Notes: generated from the sequence alone by a model not told the origin. Positions 15,698 to 25,898 are shown, numbered from the stretch's first letter. The stretch: DNA of 64,000 nucleotides from Anaerolineae bacterium (GCA_003327455.1 QOQU01000001.1:322337-386336); one strand, 5' to 3'. Numbers and translations: made by a program.

Positions 15698-18600
15698 GTG
15701 GTGAAACTTATAGACTTACCAGCTCTCGACAAATTAGCGCAATGGGAGGAGAGGTTAAGTCCCTACTTGAAGCATGTCGAAATTTTGGCTGAGATCCCCC
15801 TCGAGCAAGAAGACCTTCAAGATATTTTGATACAAACGAAGTATTTGTGTAATACAAGTTGTATTATATTGGCTCTCGCTGGTGTTGAAACCAACACCAT
15901 TAACGAATTTGTGATCACGACTAGGCTTTTTCAGGAAAAGTTCCCAAGCGTCTTCGTGGTTTTCCTATCTCATTTTGCTGCCCACACAGAATCGCGCAAT
16001 TTTTGGGCAACGCTAGCTGAACAATTGTGGGGAGATAAGAGGACCGGCCGCTTCTATCAATCGGAAACACATTGGGGAAAATTATTCCTCGAGATCGTCA
16101 AAGCTCATCCCAATCTGAAGAATTACGAGGCAGTTGAAAGGGGAAAAACGCGCCAATATGTGATGCCTATCCGTCTTCATGGCGGGATTCCTGCCCATTC
16201 ACTGCCGGATTTTTTTGAATATATACTGTTGCCATCGGTTGAAAAAGCCCCCTATGATGGCATGGACGATCAGGAGGCATTAATCACTCTGCTTGAGAAG
16301 AAAACTACCCGGCAGTTGGTAGATGATGTAGTACAGTATTTCTTCGATCACACGGGGGAATTTGGCTTAAGATTTTTCTCCAAGTGTCGTCACATGGCAC
16401 GACTGGCAAAGACCAATCAGCCCCTACCCCCAGCTAAAGAGCTCGGACTGCGTCCCTATGTGGTGCAATCTTTTGAGTCCTTTCAGGAAAGACAGGTTAC
16501 TCCCGCTGTCCGCCGCCGCAGGCCACGCTTGCTTTTCGACCCCTACACGCCTGCTTTTCGTATCTTCCTGCCTGCCCAGCCGCTGAGCCTGGAGCAGGCT
16601 GGCACCCGTTACGACGCCCGCCTGATTGACATGGAAGCTGGAACGGTCTTAGCTGAACAAACCCACCTCCGCCCCCGCCGTCAGGGGTCAGACTGGTTTC
16701 TCGAAGAAGTGGAATGGCAACTCGAAGAACCTTTATCAAGGGTTGAGATTGTTCTATCTCCCCATGGCGTAGAATCCCCTCTCAACTCTTATTCCCTACG
16801 CATCCTGCCCCCTGAGGAAAGCCCACCCCTGCTTGCTTTCCGCTACCAGAACAGGCAGCAAGCCCGTCTCTCTCCCTCTCTACCTGCAGGAGAAATGTGG
16901 CTGTTCTATCCCGCAGATTGCGAGTTGCGTATCGAGGGAACGGAAAAGTTGTTGGAAGAGTTGCATCCATTTGCCCCACCCTGGCAGGACTGGCAGGCAC
17001 ACGCCTGGGATTTGAGTCAGGTGCGCTCGGCGCGTTTGCTGCGCGCAGGGCAGGATATTTGTGCACCCATTGCTGTGTCGCGCCCGCTGGAGCCAGGGCT
17101 CTCCACCCCGAATTTGCCGCCGCACCTGCGAGTATTGGATGAAACGCCACTCTACGATGCTGCCCCGCAGGTCATCCTGCCGCTCCGAAGCCCGGCTGAT
17201 CCGGCAAAAGAGCTCCGCGATTGGCGTCTGCGCCTGGAAGCGCACTCCACCGCCGCCCTGCAAGGCATCTGGGAAGCCAGCGCAGATGAATTGCCCTACC
17301 TGATCGAGAACAATGAAGCGCGCCTTGCGCTTACCCCCTGGCTGGGAGAATCGCCTGTCGGTAAGTATTCTCTCACCGTTTCCCGGCTTGGTCGTAGCGT
17401 GGCGGAATTGCCATTTCGAGTTTGCGCCGGGCTACGGGTGGAAGGACTGGAACCTTATTATCTGCCCACCGAACAGGGCGCTCAGCCGGTCACGTTTACC
17501 CTGCATCTGCCATCGAATGCCCACCTGCAGGCAGAAGATGAAAGCGAAGTCATCTCCTCTGCTGATGGAAGGTTCACCATTTGCGTCCCGGCGGAGGCCT
17601 CACAGACTGACCTCCGTCTGGAAGTGCCGGCAACGCCGCAGCCAATCCGGATCCCATTGCGAGTTGCCCTGCCGCGCATGCGCTGGACTCTGGCTCTTAA
17701 AAGGGAAACTGCTATAGAATGGACAAGCGTACCCATCTCGCTTCCGCTGGCGCAACTTATGCAAGCTGATTTGGCAAGCTATCATCCTCGCTTACGAGTG
17801 GAGTTGCCCTTGACAGCCGAGGCAACGCTGGAGGTTAAATTGCATCTCACTGCGCCAGAGTGTAAAGCACCTCTGCAAACTCGTCCTGCTGATTCGTCGG
17901 GTAAATCCTCCTTTGCATTCGATCTCGCCGCCTTCTTCGATACCCTGCGCGCCGAATCCAACAAATCGGTCTTCGAGTTTCACCTCGAACTGCGCGATGT
18001 CAGTCGGAATCTAAACCTGAGCCTGCCTGTTCTGCGACTGACGCGTGAACTGGACATTCACATTTGCCATTTTCAAGCCTGCGCAGGTAATACCTGGCGC
18101 CTGCACTGGTATGAGCCCGATCCCCTGCGTTACCGCCGCCTGCGTCTGTGGTCGCTCTGGCAACCCTGGGCAGATCCAATTGAGATCCCCTTGCCGGATG
18201 AGGCGTGCCAAAGCGACAGTGTTCCCGACAACGGCTGGTGGATGCACGAGGTTCCCGAAACTTTCGGGTTACCTCCCTCCGCTTATCGTGGACAATTTGT
18301 GATCGTATCCCCGTATGACAAGAGTCATATTCCCTCTTTTCCTCCTGAACAGGCAATCGACATTAAGATGAATGAACCCAAAGAACGATTGCAACAGATA
18401 CAATCCGAGCTAAAGACGGCTACACCAGCACGTTCTTTTGCTTTACATTTTGAAAGGATGTGTATCTACCATCACAGCCTACGAGATGAACAGTCAAAAC
18501 AAGCCGAGATTCAATGGTGTCTCAGTCACTGGCAATCCGCTAGCTTGATTCACCTGGAAGCGATCGTACGGTGGCTTCGTCAATATGATTCCAAAGAAAA

Positions 18601-19390
18601 CTACCATGCTTTTTTGATCCACCTCTTCCGCGAAACGACCCTAAAGAGACTCAGGGAGGAACGTCACCCGGCGGAATTTGTTCGGCGCTTGCTGTCAAGT
18701 ATTGTGGACCTAAACACCATAAGCCCGGAAAGTGCGCGCTACGTCCTTGCTCTGGCAAACGAGCCGGCTGTGATTTTACAGGCTTTGTGGCTTCTTTTCC
18801 AATCCAGCTCTAAAGAGTCTTGTCAGGCGTTTTGGGAATCGTTAGAGCAGGGACAGTTTTCAGAAGCCGATGCGGTCGCTTTACTCAAAAACCATGCCGA
18901 GTTTGCCCGTCACCTGCTGAGGGAGGCTCCAGTATCCTCTTTGCGGTCTCGTCTGCTGCGTGAACTGAGCCGCTATCTCGACTTACCAGAATATGTAGTC
19001 AAGACAGGATATTATATTCTTTGCGATGTCGGCTGGGGTAAACTGATTGAAATTTTCGACAGCGAGCCGATGGATTATTTTTTCTGCGAACAGCAAAAGC
19101 CAGTCCTAGTTGTCGAGCCGCTTCACTGGCAAGGGCAAAGAGTTCAGATCGACCTAAAAAATCAGCGCATAGCCCTGAGCGAAAAACGAAACGCTTATCG
19201 CTGTGCCTGTAACAGGTTCATTGCATTGCGGGGTAAGGAGAATGAACGTATGTGGCAGGAACATTTATCTTTTTGTGGATCTTCTTCTGCTGCTATAACA
19301 CCTATCCCACCCACTTATACCCTGAGTAACCCGCCCCGTTATCAAGCTGTGCAACCCACAAACCCGCTCGATACCCGTTTTGGAGGATAA
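15698..19390 (+). CDS. Large protein paired with the DEAH helicase; DruH-like position
   Basis: 1230 residues from the GTG at 15698 (ribosome-binding site GGGAGGT); an in-frame TTG at 15665 is less likely. I do not recognise a named domain. Residues ~1-265 are a mixed alpha/beta region containing RLHGGIPAHSLPDFFEYILLP, near 157-177. Residues ~270-850 are beta-rich, probably several Ig-like modules. Residues ~880-1200 are helical, ending in a possible zinc site (YRCACNRF, then HLSFC). The gene sits three bases before the giant helicase with a good ribosome-binding site between them. A helicase of this type preceded by one very large unknown protein is the layout of Druantia type III (DruH-DruE). 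That is an inference from layout, not from recognised homology. GC content changes inside the gene, AT-rich at both ends and GC-rich in the middle. Confidence 0.72.
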   Translation: MVKLIDLPALDKLAQWEERLSPYLKHVEILAEIPLEQEDLQDILIQTKYLCNTSCIILALAGVETNTINEFVITTRLFQEKFPSVFVVFLSHFAAHTESRNFWATLAEQLWGDKRTGRFYQSETHWGKLFLEIVKAHPNLKNYEAVERGKTRQYVMPIRLHGGIPAHSLPDFFEYILLPSVEKAPYDGMDDQEALITLLEKKTTRQLVDDVVQYFFDHTGEFGLRFFSKCRHMARLAKTNQPLPPAKELGLRPYVVQSFESFQERQVTPAVRRRRPRLLFDPYTPAFRIFLPAQPLSLEQAGTRYDARLIDMEAGTVLAEQTHLRPRRQGSDWFLEEVEWQLEEPLSRVEIVLSPHGVESPLNSYSLRILPPEESPPLLAFRYQNRQQARLSPSLPAGEMWLFYPADCELRIEGTEKLLEELHPFAPPWQDWQAHAWDLSQVRSARLLRAGQDICAPIAVSRPLEPGLSTPNLPPHLRVLDETPLYDAAPQVILPLRSPADPAKELRDWRLRLEAHSTAALQGIWEASADELPYLIENNEARLALTPWLGESPVGKYSLTVSRLGRSVAELPFRVCAGLRVEGLEPYYLPTEQGAQPVTFTLHLPSNAHLQAEDESEVISSADGRFTICVPAEASQTDLRLEVPATPQPIRIPLRVALPRMRWTLALKRETAIEWTSVPISLPLAQLMQADLASYHPRLRVELPLTAEATLEVKLHLTAPECKAPLQTRPADSSGKSSFAFDLAAFFDTLRAESNKSVFEFHLELRDVSRNLNLSLPVLRLTRELDIHICHFQACAGNTWRLHWYEPDPLRYRRLRLWSLWQPWADPIEIPLPDEACQSDSVPDNGWWMHEVPETFGLPPSAYRGQFVIVSPYDKSHIPSFPPEQAIDIKMNEPKERLQQIQSELKTATPARSFALHFERMCIYHHSLRDEQSKQAEIQWCLSHWQSASLIHLEAIVRWLRQYDSKENYHAFLIHLFRETTLKRLREERHPAEFVRRLLSSIVDLNTISPESARYVLALANEPAVILQALWLLFQSSSKESCQAFWESLEQGQFSEADAVALLKNHAEFARHLLREAPVSSLRSRLLRELSRYLDLPEYVVKTGYYILCDVGWGKLIEIFDSEPMDYFFCEQQKPVLVVEPLHWQGQRVQIDLKNQRIALSEKRNAYRCACNRFIALRGKENERMWQEHLSFCGSSSAAITPIPPTYTLSNPPRYQAVQPTNPLDTRFGG

Positions 19391-19393
19391 GCC

Positions 19394-22300
19394 ATGCCCA
19401 TTCACCCTATTGAAACCACCAGTCGTCTGCGGGAAGCCTATATCCGTTACCTGAAAACCATCAAACCGTTCCAGGACGACCGCCTGCGCGCTGAGTTCAG
19501 TCGCGCTCTGGAAGCAGAAAACATGCTGGTCAAAGGTCCGTACCTTGAGCTCACCTTGCCTTTTGTTACCGGTAAAACGATTCAGGAGTTGATCGCAGAA
19601 GGAGTCCTTTCCGACCGCTTCTCGGCTTTCTGTCATGAGGAGGGCGGGCTGCGCCTCGACCGTCCGCTTTACGGGCATCAGGAAGAAGCCATTTGCAAAG
19701 CGCGCAAGGGTCGCAATCTGGTCATCACCACCGGCACAGGCAGCGGCAAGACTGAAGCGTTTCTCATTCCGATCCTTGACTACCTGGCGCGGGAGGCTGC
19801 AGACGGCACCCTGGAGCAGCCCGGCGTGCGCGCTTTATTGCTTTACCCGATGAACGCCCTGGCAAATGACCAGATGGAACGCCTGCGCGGCTACCTGAAA
19901 CGGTTTCCCAAGATTAAGTTTGGACGCTACATCGGCGACACAAAACATACAATGAAGGAAGCGCTTGATTTTTACAAGCAAATCCATCAGGATAGAGAAC
20001 CACAAGAAAACGAGCTGATCAGCCGTGAACAAATGCAAGAACGCCCACCGCATATTCTGCTCACCAACTATGCCATGCTGGAATATCTGCTATTGCGTCC
20101 GGCCGATACGGCGCTCTTCGATGGGGAAACCGGCCAACACTGGCGTTTTATCGTGCTGGACGAAGCGCATGCCTACGATGGCGCCCAGGCAACCGAAATC
20201 GCCATGCTCCTGCGTCGCCTGCAAGACCGCGTCACTCGCGGTGGGCAAAAGAAACTTCAAGCCTTCGCTGCCAGCGCTACGCTGGGAGAAGATACCCCTG
20301 AAGTGCGCGCCCAGATTAGCGAATTCGCCCATAAACTCTTCAACCTGGAGTTCAAGCCCGAAGATGTCATCTTTGGGCAACGAGAGCCTCAAAGCGGTCT
20401 CTCTGAGCCGTGGGGACGCGGTTCTCCAAAATTGTACGTTTGGCTGGCGGAACTGGCTGATGCTTATCGCCAAAACCCGTCCACGCCCCTGCCTGAAAGC
20501 TTACCCGAAGGCGCTCCATCCACAGCTCACCTTGCCCTGCAATCCGCTCAATTAACAGAAGAGCCGCTGCCGCGCTTTCTCTATGAAGTGCTGCGCGGCG
20601 ATGAGCGGGTTCGCCTTCTGCGGGACTTGTTACAACAAAGTCCGCTGCCCCTCGAGGAGGCCGCGCGGCAGGTCTTCCCCGATCTACAAGAGAGTGAGGC
20701 TCGGGTAGCCCTGGCAGATCTGGTCTCGGCGGCGATACTTGCCCGGGAACGCAAAGACAAACTTTCTCTGCTGCCGGCTCGCTATCACCTGTTTGCTCGC
20801 GCCCTGGAAGGTGCCTTCGTGTGTTTGAACGAATCGCATCCTGCGCATCAGCAGGAAGGAAAACCGCGTCTCTTTCTTAACCGCCAGAAATTTTGCGCAC
20901 ACTGTGGCAGCCGCGTCTTTGAACTGGCAAACTGTACCCGCTGTGGCACCAGTTATCTGATCGGCGATGAGCTTAATGGACATGAACTGCCCGAAAGCGA
21001 ATTTTCGTCTGCCAATCCACGCGATGAAATGCAAACCTATCTTATTCAAAACAGCGTCATTTACGACAACGAACTGGAAGCCCGCAACTTGCATTACTTT
21101 GTCTTGAAACCCCTTGAGGCAGCGGAGGTGGATGAAGATGCACTCATTGAGAGTAAGGTAGAAGGCGAAAAAGCAGAAGTGGACGAGAAGACCGAAGAAG
21201 TTAAAATTTGCGTACGTTGTGGGGCGATTTTTGATCCTCACGCTAACCAAACGCCGTGCGGTTGCAAAGTGGCCTTGCGCCCTATTTCCCGTGTGCAGCT
21301 TAGGAAAAAACGCACGTTGGAACGCTGCGTCTCCTGCTCGACCTATAGCCGCGGCGGGGTGATTTACCGCTTTCTCACCGGGCAGGATGCCCCGGTCAGT
21401 GTGCTGGCTGGCACGCTTTACCCCGATGTGCCAGAGGCAAAGCAAGATTCTTCCGAGCATGAACAACCTGGCAGGGGACGCAAACTGCTGGTGTTCACCG
21501 ACAATCGTCAGCGGGCTGCTTTTTTTGCTCCCTACCTGCAACGCGCCCAGGAGCGTCAACTGCGCCGTCGCTTGATGGTTTTATCGTTGCAAGGGATGAA
21601 AGCACAAGTTCCATTGCGTCTTTCCGATTGGATGGAAATCCTGCTGCCGTATGTTGAAAAACATAAGATATTCGACAATAGTGAAGATGCTTCTCATTTT
21701 GGTAAACGTGTGAAGATTGCCGGTTGGATAATGCATGAATTTGGCGGCACAGACAAATGGCTGGGATTGGAAGGGGTTGGTTTGCTCTACTTCCGTCCAT
21801 CTCGTTCGGCTCAATGGCAGCCGCCCCTTGAATTGCAGGCTGAGCCCTGGAATTGCTCGCCCGAAGAAGCCTATCAGGTCATCGCCATCCTGCTCAATAC
21901 TTTGCGGCGGCAAGGCGCTGTAAGTTACCTTTTCGCCAAGAATGAGTATGGAGATATAGATATTATTGGTAAGAATATAAATTTGTTCCAGCCACGCGCC
22001 CGTTATTTTTATGTACGTGAAAGTGGATCAGAGAGTAATGAGAAATTTGGTTTATACAGTTGGCTACCATCCGAGCGTTACAACAACAGCCGTCTGGATT
22101 ATTTAGCCCGTTTGCTGGCAAAGAAAAAAGGCGAGAAAAGGTCTTCGAAGGAAACGATTGAGGAAGCTAAACGGCTCTTGAGCGCTTTGTGGCAATATCT
22201 GATTTCTGAAAAGGGCGGCAACTGGTTCGAAGCGGAGACCAAAGAAGGGGTTGGGACAGTCTATCGTCTACGCCACGACCTTTGGGAGGTGATTCCCACC

Positions 22301-24349
22301 TTTGACGACCTTTCTGCCTGGTGGGTTTGCGACACGTGTCAAAACCTGAGCGCATTTGCAGTGGAGGGCGTCTGTCCCACCTATGGCTGTCATGGAGGCC
22401 TTCAGCCGCTGGCGCAGCATGAGCATGTCCTCCGCGATAATCAATATCGCTATCAATACCAAAACGAAGCGCCTTTGACCTTGAAAGCGATGGAACACAC
22501 CGCCCAATGGACACCCACAAAAGCGGCAGAAATCCAAAAGGAGTTTATCACCGGCAAGGTGAACGTCTTAAGTTGCTCCACGACCTTTGAATTGGGCGTG
22601 GATGTCGGCGATTTGAACGCCGTCCTGCTCCGCAATGTCCCGCCCAGTCCTACCAACTATGCCCAGCGCGCCGGGCGAGCTGGGCGGCGCACGGACAGTG
22701 TGGCGATGGTTGTCACCTTTGCCCAGCGCCGCCAGCACGACCTTACCTTTTATACCGAACCAGAGCGGATGATTGCGGGAAAAATCCGCCCGCCAATTGT
22801 CCCATTAAGGAATGACAAAATCATTCGTCGCCACCTGCATTCGGTGGCATTTGCCACTTTCCTACGCTGGGTGAAAGAAAACTATGGCTGGGAGTATCGA
22901 ACAACGGGCGATTTCTTTGCCCCTGAAGACAAGAAGCGCAATGGGGTAAAACTATTCAAAGAGTACATCAAGACCCGTCCGACAGATTTACAAGTTGCCC
23001 TCAAACGCATCATCCCTACTGATGACCCCGAACTACCCCAAAGGTTGGGAGTGGACGATTGGAAGTGGCTCTCGTATCTGATTGATACCGAAGAAGCGGT
23101 GTTGGACAACGCTGATCTTACCCTGACCGGCGAGTTGAAGGAATTTGAGATTTTGGAACAGAAAGAAAAAGACAAAAAAAGACCCAATTACGTTTTAGCC
23201 CAGCAATTTCAGAGAGTCCAGGATACTATCTGCAATCGTGACTTGCTTGGTTACCTGGGCTCGAAAAATGTTCTGCCCAAATACGGTTTCCCCACCGAGG
23301 TGGTTCCGCTCCAAACCGACCATCTTCACATCCCGGATGCCAGTAACATCGAACTCGAACGTGACCTGAAGTTAGCCATCTCTGAATTTGCCCCTGGCGG
23401 GCAAGTGGTCGCGGCGGGCAAAATCTGGTACAGTCGCGGCATCAAGCGTCTGCCGGGGCGTGCCCCTGTTGCGTATCGTTATGCAATCTGCAATTCTTGT
23501 AATCGAATCAACATCGTCCCGGGCACGCAGCCTATCCCGTATTGCCTTTGTGGGCAACCGCTGCGGAGCGGCAAAGGCAGCGGGATTTATATCGTCCCAG
23601 AACATGGCTTTATTGCACATTCTAAAACTGAAGTCCCCGGCGAAAATCCGCCAGAACGTATTTATGCCAGCCGGGTCTATCTTGCCAATTACATCCCGTC
23701 CAGCGATAGCCAACCCACTTTCGACCCGAACAGGGTCGAGCCTGATCCAGCCTTTACTGCCGGTGTGGAAGTTCTCAAAGGCTACAGCCGCAACGCCTAT
23801 CTGGGACTGGTCAACAACGGCTACGGTAGGGGCTTCCGTGTATGCTCGATTTGTGGTTGGGCGGATGTGATCGAATCTCATAAGCCTCCCCGAGATCATG
23901 TTAATCCTTTGACGCAAGAGAAATGCACTGGTTCCACCGAACCCTACTGCCTTGGACATCATTTCATGACCGATGTTTTGCAATTGCGCTTTTCCATTTC
24001 CATTTCTGGCGACGTTCAAATTTATTCCCTGCTCTACGCCATGCTCAACGGCGCCAGCGACGCCCTGGAAATTCCGCGTAGCGATATAGATGGGCTGATT
24101 TTCTATCAAGATGGAGAGCCCTCGTTTCTGCTCTACGATACCACCCCTGGTGGCTCCGGGCATGTGGAATTGATCTACAATCACCTGCGCCCGGCACTGG
24201 AAGCCGCCTACAAGCGGGTTGCCCAGTGCGAGGGCTGCGCACCGGATACCAGTTGTTACAGTTGCCTGCGCAACTATCAAAACCAGTTTATCCATGATAA
24301 ACTGGTGCGCGGTCTGGCTGCCGGTTTGCTTGCGAAAGTCCTGGAATAA
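19394..24349 (+). CDS. Giant DEAH helicase with zinc clusters and DUF1998-like end (DruE-like)
   Basis: 1651 residues. Superfamily 2 motifs: ITTGTGSGKTEAF (Walker A, ~111-123), LLYPMNALANDQ (Ia), LDEAHAYDGAQATE (DEAH at 256-259), ASATLGE (III), CSTTFELGVDVGDLNAVL and NYAQRAGRAGRRTDS (V and VI). Four-Cys clusters are inserted or appended: CAHCG/CTRCG near 500, CVRCG and CVSC near 610-650, CNSCN/CLCG near 1370, CSICG near 1480. The C-terminus, LLYDTTPGGSGHVELIY followed by CEGCAPDTSCYSCLRNYQNQF, is the DUF1998-type module of YprA/MrfA, DrmB and DruE proteins. The length fits DruE better than YprA (~750) or DrmA (~1300). The product presumably translocates on DNA and acts with the upstream protein against phage or plasmids. 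Confidence 0.88.
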   Translation: MPIHPIETTSRLREAYIRYLKTIKPFQDDRLRAEFSRALEAENMLVKGPYLELTLPFVTGKTIQELIAEGVLSDRFSAFCHEEGGLRLDRPLYGHQEEAICKARKGRNLVITTGTGSGKTEAFLIPILDYLAREAADGTLEQPGVRALLLYPMNALANDQMERLRGYLKRFPKIKFGRYIGDTKHTMKEALDFYKQIHQDREPQENELISREQMQERPPHILLTNYAMLEYLLLRPADTALFDGETGQHWRFIVLDEAHAYDGAQATEIAMLLRRLQDRVTRGGQKKLQAFAASATLGEDTPEVRAQISEFAHKLFNLEFKPEDVIFGQREPQSGLSEPWGRGSPKLYVWLAELADAYRQNPSTPLPESLPEGAPSTAHLALQSAQLTEEPLPRFLYEVLRGDERVRLLRDLLQQSPLPLEEAARQVFPDLQESEARVALADLVSAAILARERKDKLSLLPARYHLFARALEGAFVCLNESHPAHQQEGKPRLFLNRQKFCAHCGSRVFELANCTRCGTSYLIGDELNGHELPESEFSSANPRDEMQTYLIQNSVIYDNELEARNLHYFVLKPLEAAEVDEDALIESKVEGEKAEVDEKTEEVKICVRCGAIFDPHANQTPCGCKVALRPISRVQLRKKRTLERCVSCSTYSRGGVIYRFLTGQDAPVSVLAGTLYPDVPEAKQDSSEHEQPGRGRKLLVFTDNRQRAAFFAPYLQRAQERQLRRRLMVLSLQGMKAQVPLRLSDWMEILLPYVEKHKIFDNSEDASHFGKRVKIAGWIMHEFGGTDKWLGLEGVGLLYFRPSRSAQWQPPLELQAEPWNCSPEEAYQVIAILLNTLRRQGAVSYLFAKNEYGDIDIIGKNINLFQPRARYFYVRESGSESNEKFGLYSWLPSERYNNSRLDYLARLLAKKKGEKRSSKETIEEAKRLLSALWQYLISEKGGNWFEAETKEGVGTVYRLRHDLWEVIPTFDDLSAWWVCDTCQNLSAFAVEGVCPTYGCHGGLQPLAQHEHVLRDNQYRYQYQNEAPLTLKAMEHTAQWTPTKAAEIQKEFITGKVNVLSCSTTFELGVDVGDLNAVLLRNVPPSPTNYAQRAGRAGRRTDSVAMVVTFAQRRQHDLTFYTEPERMIAGKIRPPIVPLRNDKIIRRHLHSVAFATFLRWVKENYGWEYRTTGDFFAPEDKKRNGVKLFKEYIKTRPTDLQVALKRIIPTDDPELPQRLGVDDWKWLSYLIDTEEAVLDNADLTLTGELKEFEILEQKEKDKKRPNYVLAQQFQRVQDTICNRDLLGYLGSKNVLPKYGFPTEVVPLQTDHLHIPDASNIELERDLKLAISEFAPGGQVVAAGKIWYSRGIKRLPGRAPVAYRYAICNSCNRINIVPGTQPIPYCLCGQPLRSGKGSGIYIVPEHGFIAHSKTEVPGENPPERIYASRVYLANYIPSSDSQPTFDPNRVEPDPAFTAGVEVLKGYSRNAYLGLVNNGYGRGFRVCSICGWADVIESHKPPRDHVNPLTQEKCTGSTEPYCLGHHFMTDVLQLRFSISISGDVQIYSLLYAMLNGASDALEIPRSDIDGLIFYQDGEPSFLLYDTTPGGSGHVELIYNHLRPALEAAYKRVAQCEGCAPDTSCYSCLRNYQNQFIHDKLVRGLAAGLLAKVLE

Positions 24350-24405
24350 CCCCTCGGCTAACCCTCTCCCTCCCCCGGATTCGACCCGACTCAGCGGCGA
24401 ACCCC

Positions 24406-25482
24406 TCAGCGATCGGTGCAGGAGTAGCAGGGGTCGATCGAAGCCTGGATCAGCGGCGCATCTGCCAGGGTGGCGCCTTTGAGCATCAGGCGCACGGTCG
24501 GCATGTTGACAAAACTGGGCGTGCGCACTTTGACCCGCAACGGCTTTTCACTGCCGTCTGAAGCGAGGTAATAAAACACTTCGCCGCGCGGCGCTTCAAT
24601 GCGCGCCACCGCCTCTCCCACAGGTAGTTCCACAAAAAGCTCTCCTCTCCATTCGCCCGGCGGCATCTGTTCCAGCGCCTGCTCGATCAGGCGGCAGGAT
24701 TCAGTCATCTCCAATACCCGCACCAGCAGGCGCGCCAGCACATCGCCGCTCTCCTGGATTGGGACGGCGAACTCCAGGCGGTCGTAAACCAGATAGGGTT
24801 GCGCCTGGCGAATGTCCTGCGGCACGCCGCTCGCCCGCGCCGTCGGACCTACCGCCCCCCAGGCAATCGCATCCGCCTTGCTCAAGATGCCCACGCCCGC
24901 GCAGCGCGCCCGCACGGTGGGGTCACTGCTGAAAACCGGCAGCAATTGTCCCTCGACCGCCTTCTGGATCTGACGTACGCCCTCGCGCAGGATTTCCGGC
25001 TCGCTCAGATCGCGATTGACCCCTCCGATGGCGTTCATGGCGTAGTTCACGCGGTTGCCTGAAATCCGCTCCAGCAAATCCATCACGATCTCGCGCAGGC
25101 GGAAGCAGGTCATGAACAGGGTTTGGAAGCCCAACACATGGGCGGCTGCCCCCGCCCAGAGGATATGGGAATGCAAGCGCTCCAGCTCGGCCACGATCAC
25201 GCGGATATACTGTGCCCGCAGCGGCGCCTGGATGCCCAGCAGGTTCTCGACCGCCAGGCAGTAGGTCAGGGTGTGCACATTCGAGCAAATCCCGCACACG
25301 CGCTCGAACAGGGCAATATTTTGAATCACATTGCGGTGCTGGGCGATCAACTCGATGGCGCGGAAATTGAAGCCAATCTGTAAATGAGCCTCGCGCACAT
25401 TCTCTCCTTCGCACACCAATTCGAGTTTATACGGTTCTTCCAGGGCGGGATGATAGGGACCGATCGGGATGGTGTAGCTCAT
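24406..25482 (-). CDS. cooH: Membrane-bound [NiFe] hydrogenase large subunit (CooH/EchE-like)
   Basis: 358 residues. Both nickel-binding pairs are intact: ERVCGICSNVHT near residues 62-73 and DPCYSCTDR at the very C-terminus. It is therefore a true hydrogenase, not a Complex I NuoD, which has lost these cysteines. There is no C-terminal extension after the second pair, so no endopeptidase processing is expected, as in CooH. Other family blocks are SYTIPIGPYHPALEEPYK and AELERLHSHILWAG. It is the last gene of the hydrogenase operon; its ATG overlaps the stop of the NuoC-like gene (ATGA). It produces H2 from electrons delivered by CooS/CooF through the small subunit. Hyp maturation genes are not in the window. 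Confidence 0.93.
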   Translation of the reverse strand: MSYTIPIGPYHPALEEPYKLELVCEGENVREAHLQIGFNFRAIELIAQHRNVIQNIALFERVCGICSNVHTLTYCLAVENLLGIQAPLRAQYIRVIVAELERLHSHILWAGAAAHVLGFQTLFMTCFRLREIVMDLLERISGNRVNYAMNAIGGVNRDLSEPEILREGVRQIQKAVEGQLLPVFSSDPTVRARCAGVGILSKADAIAWGAVGPTARASGVPQDIRQAQPYLVYDRLEFAVPIQESGDVLARLLVRVLEMTESCRLIEQALEQMPPGEWRGELFVELPVGEAVARIEAPRGEVFYYLASDGSEKPLRVKVRTPSFVNMPTVRLMLKGATLADAPLIQASIDPCYSCTDR

Positions 25483-25898
25483 TTTTTGCCCTCCTGTCCT
25501 GAATGTCCGTTGGCGAGAAAGATACCGCTGGGGTCACCAGCCCGCAAGACCAGCGGCGGGGTCGCGCGCCCGCTGAAAACGACGGCAAAGAGATCGTGGA
25601 TTTCGCGCTCGATCCAATCAGCCGCCGGGCAGATCGCGGCGATGCTGTCGATCGTCTTGTCTTGGGTCAGGGTAGAAAGATGGAGAAGTTCGCCCAGGCA
25701 ATCCCAGTGATAAATCAGGCGGCATTCCGCCTCATCCGTCGGGAGGGCGGTGATGGTGATCAGGCGTGCATTGCTTTCGGTGAGAACCTGCGCCATGCGC
25801 TGCACCGGCAAGCCCGGACTGTGCCACCAGATGCCATCGCTCTTTTCGATGGGCGTTCCTTTCATCCCCAGGGTCTGGCGAATGTCCTCGATGTTCAT
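25479..25898 (-). CDS. cooU: NuoC-like hydrogenase subunit (CooU/EchD-like)
   Basis: 139 residues from the ATG at 25898, which has AAAGGAGG upstream and overlaps the preceding stop (ATGA). The longer in-frame opening upstream only reads through cooX. The family signature is at ADWIEREIHDLFAVVFSGRATPPLVL (residues ~93-118), the ERE-x2-DLFG-like block of 30-kDa NADH dehydrogenase subunits. The subunit helps anchor the large subunit in the peripheral arm and has no cofactor. Confidence 0.9.
   Translation of the reverse strand: MNIEDIRQTLGMKGTPIEKSDGIWWHSPGLPVQRMAQVLTESNARLITITALPTDEAECRLIYHWDCLGELLHLSTLTQDKTIDSIAAICPAADWIEREIHDLFAVVFSGRATPPLVLRAGDPSGIFLANGHSGQEGKK

Noticed and set aside
15698-24349. 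DISARM or BREX system
   Set aside because: The helicase is one chain of 1651 residues and no PLD protein, PglZ, BrxL or typical DNA methyltransferase gene is adjacent. A Druantia III-like layout fits better.
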